Part shown: positions 1 to 10,792 of the stretch, in pieces
Numbering within the stretch: the stretch's first letter is position 1
Layout of the letters: each line of letters opens with the position of its first letter
DNA from: Tolypeutes matacus
Taxonomy: Eukaryota > Chordata > Mammalia > Cingulata > Chlamyphoridae
Assembly: GCA_026826555.1 (NCBI GenBank)
Contig: JAKSZT010053881.1
Location: forward strand, 8,053,257-8,117,256
Direction of reading: 5' to 3'
Length of the DNA: 64,000 nt
The notes under the pieces: generated by a model
Database searches by the model: none
What the model was told of the DNA's origin: nothing
The model's input: only the letters and a program-made list of their open reading frames with translations
Translations under genes and position numbers: made by a program

Positions 1-183
1 CCTTATGGGAATGAAGTAGTATCTCATTGTGGTTTTGATTTGCATTGCCTGTGGCTAATGATGTTGAGCATCTTTTCATATGATTATTGGCCATTTGTAT
101 ATCTTCTTTGGAAAAATATCTATTCAAGTTTTTGCTCATTTTTTTAACGGGATTTTCTTTTTGTTGCTGCATTGTAAAAGTCT
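1..183 (-). mobile_element. Old antisense L1 fragment (ORF2 3' part)
   Basis: Read on the minus strand, this matches the distal part of L1 ORF2, a region very conserved among mammalian L1s. The same text recurs in this window near 7,050-7,240 (sense) and near 18,290-18,370 (antisense). The fragment is cut at the window edge and interrupted at about 184. It appears to resume at 593-628 and again after the younger L1 at 7,884, so it is the host element for two later insertions. Confidence 0.75.
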
Positions 184-592
184 TACTTTGACTGAGCTGC
201 TGTCACAAATACCATATAAGGGTTGGCTTAAACAACAACCATTGATTTACTCATGGTTTCAGAGGATAGAAATCCAACATCAAGATATTAGAAAAGCTTG
301 CTTTCTCCCCCAGAGACCATAGCATTCAGATACTGGCTACCAGCAATCTTTGCGGTTTTTTAATTTTTCTATCACATGGAAATGTTCTCTCCTTTCCTCT
401 GATTTTCCAGATTCTGGCTCTTTATAAAATCTCCAATAATGTGGATTACGATTTACCCTCATTCAGTTGGACAATACCTTAACTAAAAATAACAACTTCA
501 AGAGGTCCTATTTAAACTAGGTCCATGCCAACAGGAATGCAGATTAAGATTAAGAACATTTCTAAACAGGTACTTATTCAATCTACTACAGG
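184..592. repeat. Interspersed repeat interrupting the antisense L1, probably LTR-type
   Basis: This segment separates two parts of the same antisense L1, so it was inserted later. It contains a phrase typical of old mammalian LTR repeats (a block near 205-260 about an unpaired exchange of 'ggcttaaacaacaacca' followed by 'tcatggtttcagagg'). I do not recognise the family with certainty; an ERV-L-type LTR is possible. No clear target duplication is visible and the edges are approximate. No gene is seen. Confidence 0.45.
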
Positions 593-628
593 TTCTTTCT
601 ATATTCTGGATATTAAACCCTTATCTGA
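593..628 (-). mobile_element. Continuation of the old antisense L1 up to the young L1 insertion site
   Basis: These 36 bases continue the antisense L1 ORF2 text. They end with the 10-bp sequence ccttatctga at 619-628, which is repeated at 7,874-7,883 on the other side of the full-length L1. That repeat marks the target-site duplication. Confidence 0.7.
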
Positions 629-1773
629 GGACTTCCGGGAAGATGGCGGACTAGTAAGACACGGGAATCTCTTCTCCAGAAAAATAGCTAGTGAACAGAC
701 TAAAACAGCCCCGAAATAGATCTTCTAGGGTTTAGGACAGCATGTGACGGCTGCACACCACCCAAAGGAGAGAGAGACAAAAGAGGGAAATCGCGAAGAC
801 AGAACCAGAACTGTGAGTTGGAACCAGCAGCCGCTGCTGCTACCAGCACCCGCTGCTGCTACCAGCACCCTCCCCCACAGTCTTTAGAATTCTCAGGCTT
901 CTGGGCCTGTGACTACAGACAAAGGGGGCTCCAGGGATCTACCACTCCCTGAAAGGGGAGAGAGAGGGACACAGTATTAGGCTGACTCAGGTTCTGACCC
1001 ACAAATTTGGGCTGTGGAGCCCCACGGACCTTTCCACACGGTGGTTTGCCCTGGGAGCCTAGGAAGGACTGGAGAAATCCGACCCTCACAACCTCCCTCT
1101 CTTCTAGCCTGAACTAATTGTTGAGGACTCCACAGGAGAGGGGAGAGAGAGCCTGGGGCTGATCCTGCTTTTGACTCACAAGTTTGGTCTGCCCTGTCCC
1201 AAGAGCCCTTCCAGGCCAGGTGGGGCTGCGCCATTATTTGCCTTGGAGCCTGCAAGGGGCTAAATATATACAAACCTCCCAATCTCCTCCACTACTAACA
1301 GGGGCTGATTGTTGAGGATTCAGAGGGGAGAGGAAATATTTCCTACCTGGGAAAAGGGAGGGGGCTACCAGAGAAGACTGGAGAACTGTCTCATAAAGTT
1401 CGAATTACAAGGCTCTTAGCCCCCAGACAGGAAGCTCTACAACATTGATCTGGTCTGTGTCACAATAAATACACTCCGACCAGGCATTGAATTGAGAGCT
1501 GCCAACAAACGCCATCTCCTGGCAGACCAAGGAAGTGCACATAAGAAAACTAAATAAGAGAGGCTTTTCCTGGCCTCTATAGCCTCCCTGCCCAAGGCCC
1601 TAGGAAACACTCTACAACCAATTACTGGGTCCAGTGCCCAGTTTTGAGCAACCAGCAGGACAATCCTAACAATCAAAGTTGAGCCAAAAAATGGTAACTC
1701 ACAGCCTCCTGCCACAAAAACCCTATAAAAGAGAAAGAGATAGAGCATCTAAATAAAATACAGTAAAAAACAG
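629..1773 (+). promoter_or_regulatory. L1 5' UTR with internal promoter region
   Basis: This is GC-rich sequence between the L1 5' end and the ORF1 start. The YY1-like motif aagatggcgg lies at about 641-650. A perfect 19-bp tandem duplication (ccgctgctgctaccagcac) occupies 831-849 and 850-868. Open frames on either strand here show no recognisable protein. L1 5' UTRs are known to carry an internal RNA polymerase II promoter; activity of this copy is not shown. Confidence 0.75.
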
Positions 1774-2661
1774 ATGCCTAAACACCAACAAAAAATTACG
1801 AGCCATACTAAGAAAATAGAAGACATGGCTCAAGAAAAGGAATACATCAAAGTCCCAGAAGACATGCAGAATTTGAGAGAACTAATCAGTGAGATGAGAA
1901 AAAATTTCCAAAATCAAATTAATGAGATGAAAGACAATATAGTTAAAGAAATAAATGACATCAAGAAGACATTGAGCGAACGCAAAGAAGAATTTGAAAT
2001 CCTGAACAGAAAAGTAACGGAGTTCATGGGAATAAAAGACACAATAGGTGAAATCAAAAACACATTTGAGGCATACAACAGCAGACTCAAAATGATAGAA
2101 GAAAGAATAAGTGACACCAAAGACAGAGCAGCTAAAATTGAAGAAAGAAAAAACCAGAGAGAGAAAAGAATGGAAAAAATTGAGCAGGGGCTCAGAGACT
2201 TGAATGACAACACAAAACGCAACAACATATGTGTCATGGGAGTTCCAGAAGGGGAAGAGAAAAGAAAAGGGATAGAAAGAGTATTTGAGGAAATAATTGC
2301 TGAAAATTTCCCAACTCTCATGAAAGAAATGAACTTATATGTCCAAGAAGCACACCGTACCCCAATGAGAATAAACCCAAATAGACCTATGCCAAGACAC
2401 ATACTATTCAGAATGTCAAATGTAAAAGATGAAGAGAAAATTCTCAGAGCAGCAAGAGAGAAGCAAACGATCACATACAAAGGACGTCCAGTAAGGCTTA
2501 GTGCAGATTTCTCTTCAGAAACCATGGAGGCGAGAAGACAGTGTTATGATACAATTAGGAAACTGAAAGGGAAAAACTGCCAGCCGAGAATTCCTTATCC
2601 AGCAAAACTGTCTTTCAGATATGAAGGTGGTATAAAGTATTCACAAACAAACAGAAACTAA
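1774..2661 (+). pseudogene. L1 ORF1 (RNA-binding ORF1p), C-terminus lost by frameshift
   Basis: The 295-codon frame encodes the L1 ORF1p architecture: a lysine/glutamate-rich coiled coil (about residues 15-140), then an RRM-like domain starting at NNICVMGVPEG, then a C-terminal domain with the AHRTP, LRAAREK and ARRQ-type segments usual in L1 ORF1p. ORF1p is a trimeric nucleic-acid chaperone that coats L1 RNA in cytoplasmic particles. The frame stops at 2,659-2,661, while the usual C-terminal tail continues in another frame to about 2,763. A one-base deletion near 2,640 would explain this. The rest of the domain is surprisingly well preserved, implying a fairly recent insertion. Confidence 0.88.
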
Positions 2662-2923
2662 GAGAGTTTGCAAAAAAGAATCCACCTTTGCAGGAAATAT
2701 TAAAGGAAGCCTTAGAACCTGAAAGAAAAAGACAGGAGAGAGAGGCTTGGAGAAGAGTGTAGAAGAAAGAAAAGCAGAAACGATAACCAAAAGAGTGAAA
2801 AGAGAGACAAAAACAAGATGATATATGAAAACCAAAGAATACAATGGTTGAAATAAATAGTGCATTTTCAGTAATATCATTGAATGTGAGTGGATTAAAT
2901 TCCCCAATCAAAAGATACAAGCT

Positions 2924-3369
2924 GCGGCGGATGTGGCTCAAATGCTTGGGTATCCTTCTGCCATATGAAGGGACCTGGGTTCGATCCCTGGAACTTCCCG
3001 ATAAATTAAAAATATATATAGAGAGAGAGGGCACATGAGCTGCAAGACCCTATATGCCAGTGAGCCGCCAGGCCCCAGGAACCTTGCAGCAAGATGATGA
3101 CGTAACAGGAGAGAGACGCAGGGGAGAGACAAGACGAGATGCTCTGAAAGCCAGGAACTGAGGTGGTGCAGGTGGCAAAACACCTCTCTCCTACATCGGA
3201 GGTCTCCAGGATTGAATCCTGGTGAAGACTGGAGGAGGAGAATGAGAAGAGATGGCAGGAAACAGACACAGAGAATTGCCCAGTGAATGGACACAAAACA
3301 GCAAATGGGGAAGGCGGGGAGGGGTTAAAACGGATAAAGTAAATAAATAAATCTTTAACAAAAAGGAAA
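2924..3369 (+). mobile_element. Dimeric tRNA-derived SINE (xenarthran type) inside L1 ORF2
   Basis: A tRNA-like head with a pol III B box, gggttcgatccc, lies at 2,977-2,988. A second tRNA-like unit follows, with the related box ggattgaatcc at 3,209-3,219. The tail contains aaataaataaatctttaa. It is flanked by a 13-bp target duplication (aaagatacaagct at 2,911-2,923; aaagatacgagct at 3,370-3,382, one mismatch). It interrupts the endonuclease domain of the host L1, so it is younger than that L1. A close relative lies at 22,547-22,991. Confidence 0.9.
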
Positions 3370-5968
3370 AAAGATACGAGCTGACAGAATGGATAAAAAA
3401 ACATGAGCCATCCATATGCTGCTTACAAGAAACTCACCTCAGTCCCAGGGATACAAGCCGACCGAAAGTAAAAGGTTGAAAAAAGATACTCCATGTGAAT
3501 AGTAAACAGAAAAGAGCAGGAGTAGCTATACTAATATCAGACAAAATAGACTTTAAATGCAAAAAAATGATAAGAGTTACAGAAGGCCATTATATATTAA
3601 TAAAAGGGACGATCCTCCAGGAAGATATAACAGTCATAAATATCTACGCACCTAACCAGGGAACCGCAAAATATATGAGACAAACTCTGGCAAAACTGAA
3701 GGGGAAAATAGACATTTCTACAATAATCGTCGGAGACTTCAACACCCCTCTCACATCATTAGATAGAACAACTAGACAGAAGATCAACAAGGAAACAGAG
3801 AACTTGAACAATATGATAAACTAGTAAGATCTAACAGACATATACAGAACACTGCATCCAAACTCAGCAAGTTATACATTCTTCTCAAGTGCCCATGGAT
3901 CTTTCTCCAGGATAGACCACATGTTAGGTCACAATGAAGCTCTCAATAAATATAAAAAGATTGAAATTATACAAAGCACCTTCTCAGATCATAATGAAAT
4001 GAAACTAGAAATCAATAACACACAGGAAAAAAGGAAATTTGCAAATGTATGGAGACTGAACAGCACACTCCTAAATATTCGGTGGGTAAAAGAAGAAATT
4101 GCAAGTGAAATCAATAAATATATTGAGACAAATGAAAATGAGACTACAACGTATCAAAACTTATGGGATACAGTGAAGGCAGTCTTGAGAGGGAAATTTA
4201 TAGCCCTAAATGCCTATATTAAAAAACAAGAAAGAGCTAAACTCAAAGATTTAACTGAACAACTTGAGAAACTAGAAAAAGAACAGCAAACCAATCCCAA
4301 AGCAAGCAGAAGGAAAGAAATAATAAAGATTAGAGCAGAAATAAATGAAAATGAGAACAGAAAAACAATAGAGAAAATCAACAAGGCCAAAAGCTGGTTC
4401 TTTGAGATGATCAATAAAATTGACAAACCCCTCGCTAGACTAACAAAGAAAAAAAGAGAGAAGATGCAAGTAAATACAATCAGAAATGAAAGGGGGGAAA
4501 TTACAAATGACCTCACAGAAATAAAAATAATCATAAGAGAATATTATGAAAAACTATATGCCAACAAACTAGACAACCTAGATGAAATGGACAAATTTCT
4601 AGAAACACACAACCAGCCTACACTGACGCTAGAAGAAATATAAGAACTTAACAAAGCAATCAGGATTAAGGAGATTGAATTCATTATCAAAAATCTCCCA
4701 GCAAAGAAAAGTCCAGGACCAGATGGCTTCACAGGTGAATTTTACCAAGCATTTCAAAAAGAATTAACACCAATCCTGTTTAAACTCTTCCAAAAAATTG
4801 AAGAGGAGGGAAAATTACCCAACACATTTTATGAAGCCAACATCACCCTAATACCAAAGCCAGATAAAGATTCCACAAGAAAAGAAAATTACAGACCAAT
4901 CTCTCTAACGAACATAGATTCAAAAATTCTCAACAAAATACTTGCAAATCAAATCCAACAGCATATCAAAAGACTTATATCACTACCAAGTGGGATTTAT
5001 TCCTGGTATGCAAGGCTGGTTCAACATAAGAAAACCAATCAATGTAATACACCACATTAACAAATTGAAGGAAAAAAACCACATGATCATCTCAATAGAT
5101 GCAGAAAAGGCATTCAACAAAATCCAACATCCTTTTTTGATAAAAATACTTCAAAAAATAGGAATAAAAGGAAAATTCCTCAATATGATAAAAGGCATAT
5201 ATGAAAAACCCACAGCCAACATCATACTCAATGGAGAAAGGTTGAAAGCTTTCCCCCTAAGATCAGGAACAAGACAAGGATGCCCACTGTCACCATTGTT
5301 ATTCAACATTGTACTAGAAGTTCTAGCTAGGGCAATTAGACAAGACAAAAAAATTAAAGGTGTCCAAATAGGAAAAGAGGAAGTAAAACTCTCACTGTTT
5401 GCAGATGACATGATCCTGTACTTAGAAAATCCTGAAGTATCCACAACAAAGCTACCTGAACTAATAAATGAGTTCAGCAAACTGGCAGGATACGAGATCA
5501 ACACACAAAAATCAGTAATGTTTTTGTACACTAGTACTGAACAACCTGAGGAGGAAATCAGGAGGAAAATTCCATTTTCAATAGCAACAAAAAGACTCAA
5601 ATACCTAGGAGTTCATTTAACCAAAGAAGTACAGGACCTACATGCAGAAAACTACAAAACAATGCTAAAAGAAATTTTAAAAGACCTAAACAAATGGAAA
5701 GACATTTCGTGTTCATGGATTGGAAGAATAAATATCGTGAAGATGTCAATCTTGCCCAAACTGATTTTTAGATTCACTGCAATACCAATCAAAATCCCAA
5801 CAGCTTACTTAACAGAATTAGAGAAGGCAATTACCAAATTCATCTGGAAGGGTTAGTGCACCCAAATAGCCAAAAGCATTCTAAAAAAGAAGAGCAATGT
5901 GGGAGGAATTTCACTGCCTAACCTTGAAACATATTACAAAGCTACAGGGGTCAAAACAGCATGGTAGT

Positions 5969-6530
5969 CTCCCAGGGATGAGCCTCCCTGGCACTGAGGG
6001 ATTAATACCAAATGTTCCAGCAATGCTTTTGGAGAAAGATCTCTTGGTCAAAAGGGGGAAAAATTAAGTTTCTATGGCTAAGACATGTCAAATGGAGTTG
6101 NNNNNNNNNNNNNNNNNNNNNNNNNNNNNNNNNNNNNNNNNNNNNNNNNNNNNNNNNNNNNNNNNNNNNNNNNNNNNNNNNNNNNNNNNNNNNNNNNNNN
6201 NNNNNNNNNNNNNNNNNNNNNNNNNNNNNNNNNNNNNNNNNNNNNNNNNNNNNNNNNNNNNNNNNNNNNNNNNNNNNNNNNNNNNNNNNNNNNNNNNNNN
6301 NNNNNNNNNNNNNNNNNNNNNNNNNNNNNNNNNNNNNNNNNNNNNNNNNNNNNNNNNNNNNNNNNNNNNNNNNNNNNNNNNNNNNNNNNNNNNNNNNNNN
6401 NNNNNNNNNNNNNNNNNNNNNNNNNNNNNNNNNNNNNNNNNNNNNNNNNNNNNNNNNNNNNNNNNNNNNNNNNNNNNNNNNNNNNNNNNNNNNNNNNNNN
6501 TATTTATTAAAAAAAAAAAAAAAAAAAAAA
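5969..6530 (+). mobile_element. Truncated L1 3' end inserted into L1 ORF2, contains the gap
   Basis: The insert is flanked by a perfect 16-bp duplication, aaaacagcatggtagt, at 5,953-5,968 and 6,531-6,546, and ends in about 23 As. Its visible left part (5,969-6,090) resembles the reverse complement of 23,975-24,115, part of the L1 3' UTR in the antisense element there. It is therefore a 5'-truncated L1 3' end. The middle is unknown because of the N gap. Confidence 0.8.
6101..6500. other. Assembly gap, 400 Ns
   Basis: Exactly 400 unresolved bases. The round number suggests an estimated gap. It lies within a nested L1 insertion, where repeats commonly break assembly. Confidence 1.
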
Positions 6531-7620
6531 AAAACAGCATGGTAGTGGCATAAAGATAGACACAGCGATTAGTGGAATAGAATTGAGAACCCAGAAATAT
6601 ACCCTCACCTATACAGTCAACTGGTTTTTGACAAACCTACCAAGCCCACGCTAATGGGAGAAAACAGTCTCTTCAACAAATGGTGTTGGGAGAACTGGAT
6701 ATCTATAACCAAAAGAATGAAAGAGGACCCCTATCTCACCCCCTATACAAGAATCAACTCAAAAATGGATCAAAGATCTAAATATAAAAGCCAGTGCCAT
6801 AAAACTACTAGAAGAAAATGTAGGGAAACATCTTCATGGCCTTGTAGTAGGTGATGGTTTCTTGGACCGTATACCCAAAGCACGTGCAACAAAAGAAAAA
6901 GTAGATAAACGGGACCTCCTCAAAATTAAACACTTTTGCATCTCACAGGACTTTGTCAGAAGGGTGAAAAGGCTGCCATCTCAATGGGAAAAAATATTTG
7001 GAAATCACATATCTGATAAGGGTTTAATATCCAGGATATATAAAGAGATGTTACAACTCAACAATAAAAAGACAAATGACCCAATTGAAAAGTGGGCAAA
7101 AGACTTGAATAGACATTTCTCTGAAGAAGAAATACAAACGGCAAAAAAACACATGAAGAAATGTTCAACATCAATCATGATTAGGGAAATGCAAATAAAA
7201 ACTACAATGAGATACCATTTCACACCTATCAGAATGGCCACTATTAAAAAGACAGAGAACTACAAGTGTTGGAGAGGATGTGGAGAGATAGGAACAGTTC
7301 TTCACTGTTGGTGGGAATGCAGAATGGTACAACCACTATGGAGGACTGTTTGGCAGTTCCTAAAGAAGTTGAATATAGACTTGCCATGTGACCCTGCAAT
7401 ACCAATACTGGGTATATACCCAGAAGAACTGAGAGCAGTGACACGAGCAGACATCTGCACACCGATGTTCATAGCAACATTATTCACCATTGCCAAAAGT
7501 TGGAAACAACCCAGGTGTCCATCAACAGACGAATGGATAAACAAACTGTGGTCTATTCACATGATGGAATATTATGCAGCTGTAAGAAGAAATGAAGTCA
7601 TAAAGCATATGGCAACATAG

Positions 7621-7873
7621 ATGAACCTGGAGGACATTATGTTGAGTGAAGCAAGCCAGACACAAAAGGACAAATACTATATGAATGCGTTACTATGAAC
7701 CAAATATATTGTGTAACATATTGTTTGATTCAAAAAAAAATTTATATGTATCCATTACATTTAATTGAGAAATGTATATATTTATTCATCTGTGTTTACT
7801 TTTTAGTTTTTAATTGTTTATATTTTCAATTATTACATGTACAAAATAAAGTTTAAAAAAAGAAAAAAAAAAA
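7621..7873 (+). mobile_element. L1 end of ORF2, 3' UTR and A-rich tail
   Basis: After the premature stop at 7,618-7,620 the ORF2 frame continues in recognisable form for about 75 bases. A short AT-rich 3' UTR follows, with AATAAA at about 7,846, then an A-rich tail. This 3' UTR differs from the C-rich xenarthran 3' UTR seen at 22.5-25.6 kb, so at least two L1 subfamilies are present in the window. Confidence 0.7.
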
Positions 7874-7883
7874 CCTTATCTGA

Positions 7884-8510
7884 TATAAGGTTTGAAACTA
7901 TTTTTTCTGCTTTGTAGGTTGTCTTTTCCCTTTCTTGAGACTGTAATTTGATAAGCAAAAGTTTTTAATTTTGATGAAGCTGAACTTCTTTATTGTTTCT
8001 TCTGTTACTTATGCTTTGGGTATCAAATCTAAGCATCCATTTTTACTGAACCCTAAGTTATGAAGACTTGTCCCTATCTTATTTCCTAAAGTTTTACCTT
8101 TTAATGGTCCTTGATCCATTCTGAGTTAATTTTTGTATATAGTTTGAGGTAGAGATCTAACCTCATTCTTTTGTATGTGGATATGCAGATTTCTGAACAC
8201 CTTTTTTTGAAGAGAATATTCTTCCCCTGTTGCATGTTCTTAGCCCTTGTAAAAAATCAAGGCGATAGATGTGTGGGCCTATTTATAGAGTTCCAATTCT
8301 GTTTGCTTGGTCCATATATCTATCTTTATGCCAGAACCATCTGGTTTGCTTACAGTAGATTTGTAGTACAATTTGAAATCAGAAAGTGTGAGTCTTCCAA
8401 CTTTGTTGTTCTTTTTCAAAATTATTTTGGCTATTCAAGGCCCCTTGTGGTTCCATATGAATGTGAGGATTAGCTTTTCATTTTCTGCAAAAAAAAAGGT
8501 ACTGGAATTT
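7884..8510 (-). mobile_element. Old antisense L1 (ORF2), continuation after the young L1
   Basis: The antisense L1 text broken at 628 resumes here and runs further into ORF2. The minus strand gives degenerate L1 ORF2, including the segment preceding the C-terminal domain. Stops and indels are frequent, as expected for an old copy. Confidence 0.75.
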
Positions 8511-8589
8511 TGAAAAGGACAGAGTTAAATATACAGAGACAGAAAATCAACAAGGAAATAGCGTACATAAACAACACTAAAAAATGATC

Positions 8590-8945
8590 CAGTCAGTGTC
8601 TTATGTTTTTTTGTTTGTTTCTTTGTTTGTTTCATTTTATCTTCAAAGAAGCTTTAGGTTACAGAAAAGGCACGTAGAGAGAATAGGGGATTCCTATATA
8701 CCCAACACCCACCCCCTTTTCCCCTCTCCCCTATTAATAACATTTTAAATACAGATGGTACATTTGTTACAATTGATGTACAAATATTGAAGCATTCCTA
8801 CTAACCATGGTCAATGGTTTACATTATTATTTACATTTTGGACCATATACTTTTATAAATTTTGACGAAATTTAAAATGGCCTGTATCCATTATTGCAAG
8901 ATCATGTAGAACTATTCCATCGCCCCCAAAATAACATTTTGCATC
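8590..8945 (-). mobile_element. Antisense L1 3' UTR fragment (xenarthran type)
   Basis: The stretch from 'ctttaggttacagaa' through a CCC-rich block and 'aaccatggtcaatggttta' closely matches two other places in this window, 22,505-23,250 and 24,720-24,990. All are the same L1 3' UTR in antisense. A gtttgttt-rich run at about 8,609-8,634 would be the remains of its A tail. Confidence 0.75.
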
Positions 8946-9375
8946 TGTTCAATTTTCTGTTATTGTTTTTTAAACCTCAACTGTGAGTTCAACACTGAAG
9001 TAGACACATTAAATGCACAGTAAATTTAATTCTTACAGAGCCTTCCATGGAGTTTCTTCCCATCGCACCTTCTTTATACCTTCATTACAGCACTTTTTAT
9101 GAATATGTTTTATAATACAGGTGTTATTCTCTCTACAATGCCATTTCCTTTAAAACAGGAAGGATAATGTTCATCTTAATATTCTCTCAGAACAGCGCAA
9201 AGTATCTTACACATACCAGTCCCTCAGTAAATGATTCCTGACTCTGAACATAGTGGTCTTCAATATATCAGAAGCTATTTCAGAGTCATCATGAACACCC
9301 CTCAATATTATAGAATTGATAACATTAGTGAGAAAATAGAGAACATTGGAATGGCTTACACCTTAGATTATTGAA
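8946..9375. other. No gene or clear repeat seen
   Basis: AT-rich, apparently unique sequence. No open frame with recognisable content, no RNA gene and no target duplication was found. Confidence 0.5.
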
Positions 9376-9660
9376 TTGGTTTTCTACTGCTGCATAATAG
9401 AGCAACACAATCTTAGTAGTTTAAAACAACTTACATTTATTGTCTCACAGTTTCCATGGGCAGGGGTCCAGGGCCGACTTAGATGGACACTTTGCTCAAG
9501 GTCTCACAGGCTGTTATCTTGATGTCAACTATGCTGGATTTCTTTCTGGAGCTCAAGTGGTTGTTAGCAGAACTCAGTTCCTTGGTGTTGTACAGTTGAG
9601 GTCCTCACTTTCTTACCAGAAATCAGTGTGCACAAAAATGGTATTTACTGGCGGGCACTG
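9376..9660. repeat. Old interspersed repeat, possibly ERV-L LTR 5' part
   Basis: Phrases such as 'ctactgctgcataa', 'tagtttaaaacaac' and 'tttattgtctcacag' match the opening of the element at 27,581-28,116. This looks like a diverged, 3'-truncated copy of the same general LTR class. Ends are approximate. Confidence 0.5.
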
Positions 9661-9904
9661 ACATCATCTGTTACATGAACTTTTTGTAAAATTTTTAAAA
9701 TTTTAGAGTGAAAATGACATCATTTTGTTGTAAGAAAGAATTACACAAATATAATTAATCATTTAATGAAATTATGTAGACTTCTGGTTTGGGCAATGTG
9801 GTAGACTGAGTTAATATGGACATGCACATACAATAAACATAGAGAAATGTTCAATAGATTGAGCCAATTTATTTTAAAATGCATGCCTAAGCTCAAAAGA
9901 AAGA

Positions 9905-10640
9905 AAAGGAGATCCCGACATGACAGAAAGAAAGATAGAACACAAAACCAGCACAGTCAGAAAAGAACTAACTCCACTGCAGCCATGGAGACTATCACAT
10001 CACTATAAAAACCCTGGTGGCTCAGTGCAAGTATATTATTTCCCAGTAGACTCTCCAGCACTAGCAAGGATAGAAGACCTAGTCCCAAAAGATGGGAAAC
10101 CAAGACCTGAAAGTCTTTCTCCTCTATATAAGAGCCCAGGGAAGAGACAAGGAAGCATATTTTTGTATGGGTATTTAGTGGGGTGGGTGGGGGTGGGACT
10201 CCAGTGAGAAACTGAAACCCCAAGGATACATCATCTCTGGGGTGGGACCTAAATTTATACTACCTCCATGTAAAGGAAGCCCAGGCATGAGAAATTATTG
10301 TGAAAACTGACCTCAGACATGTGAAACTCTTGAGGCACTTAGCAGCAGCAAAATCAACAGTGCTCTATAAAGACAATGTTTGCAAACCAGCACCTATGAA
10401 ATTCTTAGAAAAATAATACAATAAAATATTACAAACCATTCCAGGAAACTGTTCAGCATGAGAATGAATGGATCAGCAGATACTCTAAACATAAAGAATA
10501 ACACCTAAGAATTTTAAATGATTTTAAAAATCAGAAAGATACTATCAATTAAATGTATATGATTTATACTACAAAATAAGTATAAATTAAATAAAAGGCA
10601 AAAGAAGGACCAAAAGCCATAATGAAAAACAAAATAGTAT
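9905..10640 (+). mobile_element. Old L1/HAL1-like 5' region, left of the ERV-L insert
   Basis: A 22-bp block (gactctcc...caagga, 10,049-10,070) recurs exactly at 13,782-13,803, inside the tandem repeats of the L1-like element to the right of the ERV-L insertion. The two flanks therefore share sequence and probably belong to related L1-type 5' regions. It contains no intact coding sequence. The boundary with the ERV-L insert is the target duplication starting at 10,641. Confidence 0.45.
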
Positions 10641-10652
10641 AAAAAAGCATGG

Positions 10653-10785
10653 AGAGAGTATTTCCCAGCTCGTCTTTGGACAGCCAACCTCTCCCAGAAA
10701 CTCATCAAGGACCTTTCATCGGACTTTCTTTGGAGCCCCTGGCTTGCAGCCTGCCTGCGGAACCTGGACTTGTGCATTCCCACGG
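10653..10785 (+). repeat. R-region copy at the 5' end of the ERV-L retrocopy
   Basis: About 120 bases align with 12,837-12,966 in the 3' LTR, with small differences (for example cgtctttggacagccaac against tgtcgttggacagccaac). Similarity stops after 'gcattcccacggt'. In the left copy, tandem repeats follow instead of the LTR's remaining 3' part. Confidence 0.75.
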
Positions 10786-10792
10786 TAGCCCT

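Larger units (their letters stand above)
2844..7620 (+). pseudogene. L1 ORF2 (endonuclease / reverse transcriptase), multiply broken
   Basis: In intact elements ORF2p nicks DNA and reverse-transcribes L1 RNA. The start lies at 2,844. The endonuclease region is split by a SINE at 2,924-3,369, then hits stops at about 3,477 and 3,822-3,827. The linker and N-terminal RT region run 3,921-4,643, with a stop and then a frameshift near 4,970. The RT core at 4,942-5,856 keeps motif A ([10 protein letters not shown]), motif B ([14 protein letters not shown]) and the catalytic FADD. A stop follows at about 5,854, then a 3'-truncated L1 insertion. The C-terminal domain at 6,862-7,620 keeps the Cys-rich knuckle C-x3-C-x7-H-x4-C and ends in a premature TAG. 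Confidence 0.9.
629..7873 (+). mobile_element. Full-length but inactivated LINE-1 retrotransposon
   Basis: This is a complete L1 of about 7.2 kb, including two later insertions. It starts with a G-rich 5' end containing aagatggcgg (a YY1-like site usual at L1 5' ends), followed by a 5' UTR, ORF1, ORF2, a short 3' UTR and an A-rich tail at about 7,853-7,873. It is flanked by a 10-bp target duplication, ccttatctga, at 619-628 and 7,874-7,883. ORF1 is frameshifted near its end. ORF2 has several stops, frameshifts, a SINE and a second L1 fragment, so the copy cannot encode its own machinery. The host site is an older antisense L1. Confidence 0.92.

Noticed and set aside
1914..2525. 203-codon minus-strand frame opposite L1 ORF1
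   Set aside because: Mirror of the A-rich ORF1 coding strand; no independent support.
2977..2988. tRNA gene
   Set aside because: The B box belongs to a SINE head; flanking duplications and the A-rich tail show a retroposon, not a tRNA locus. The same holds for the other SINEs.
6012..6553. Open frames of about 141-177 codons spanning the Ns
   Set aside because: They consist mostly of unknown bases in the assembly gap.
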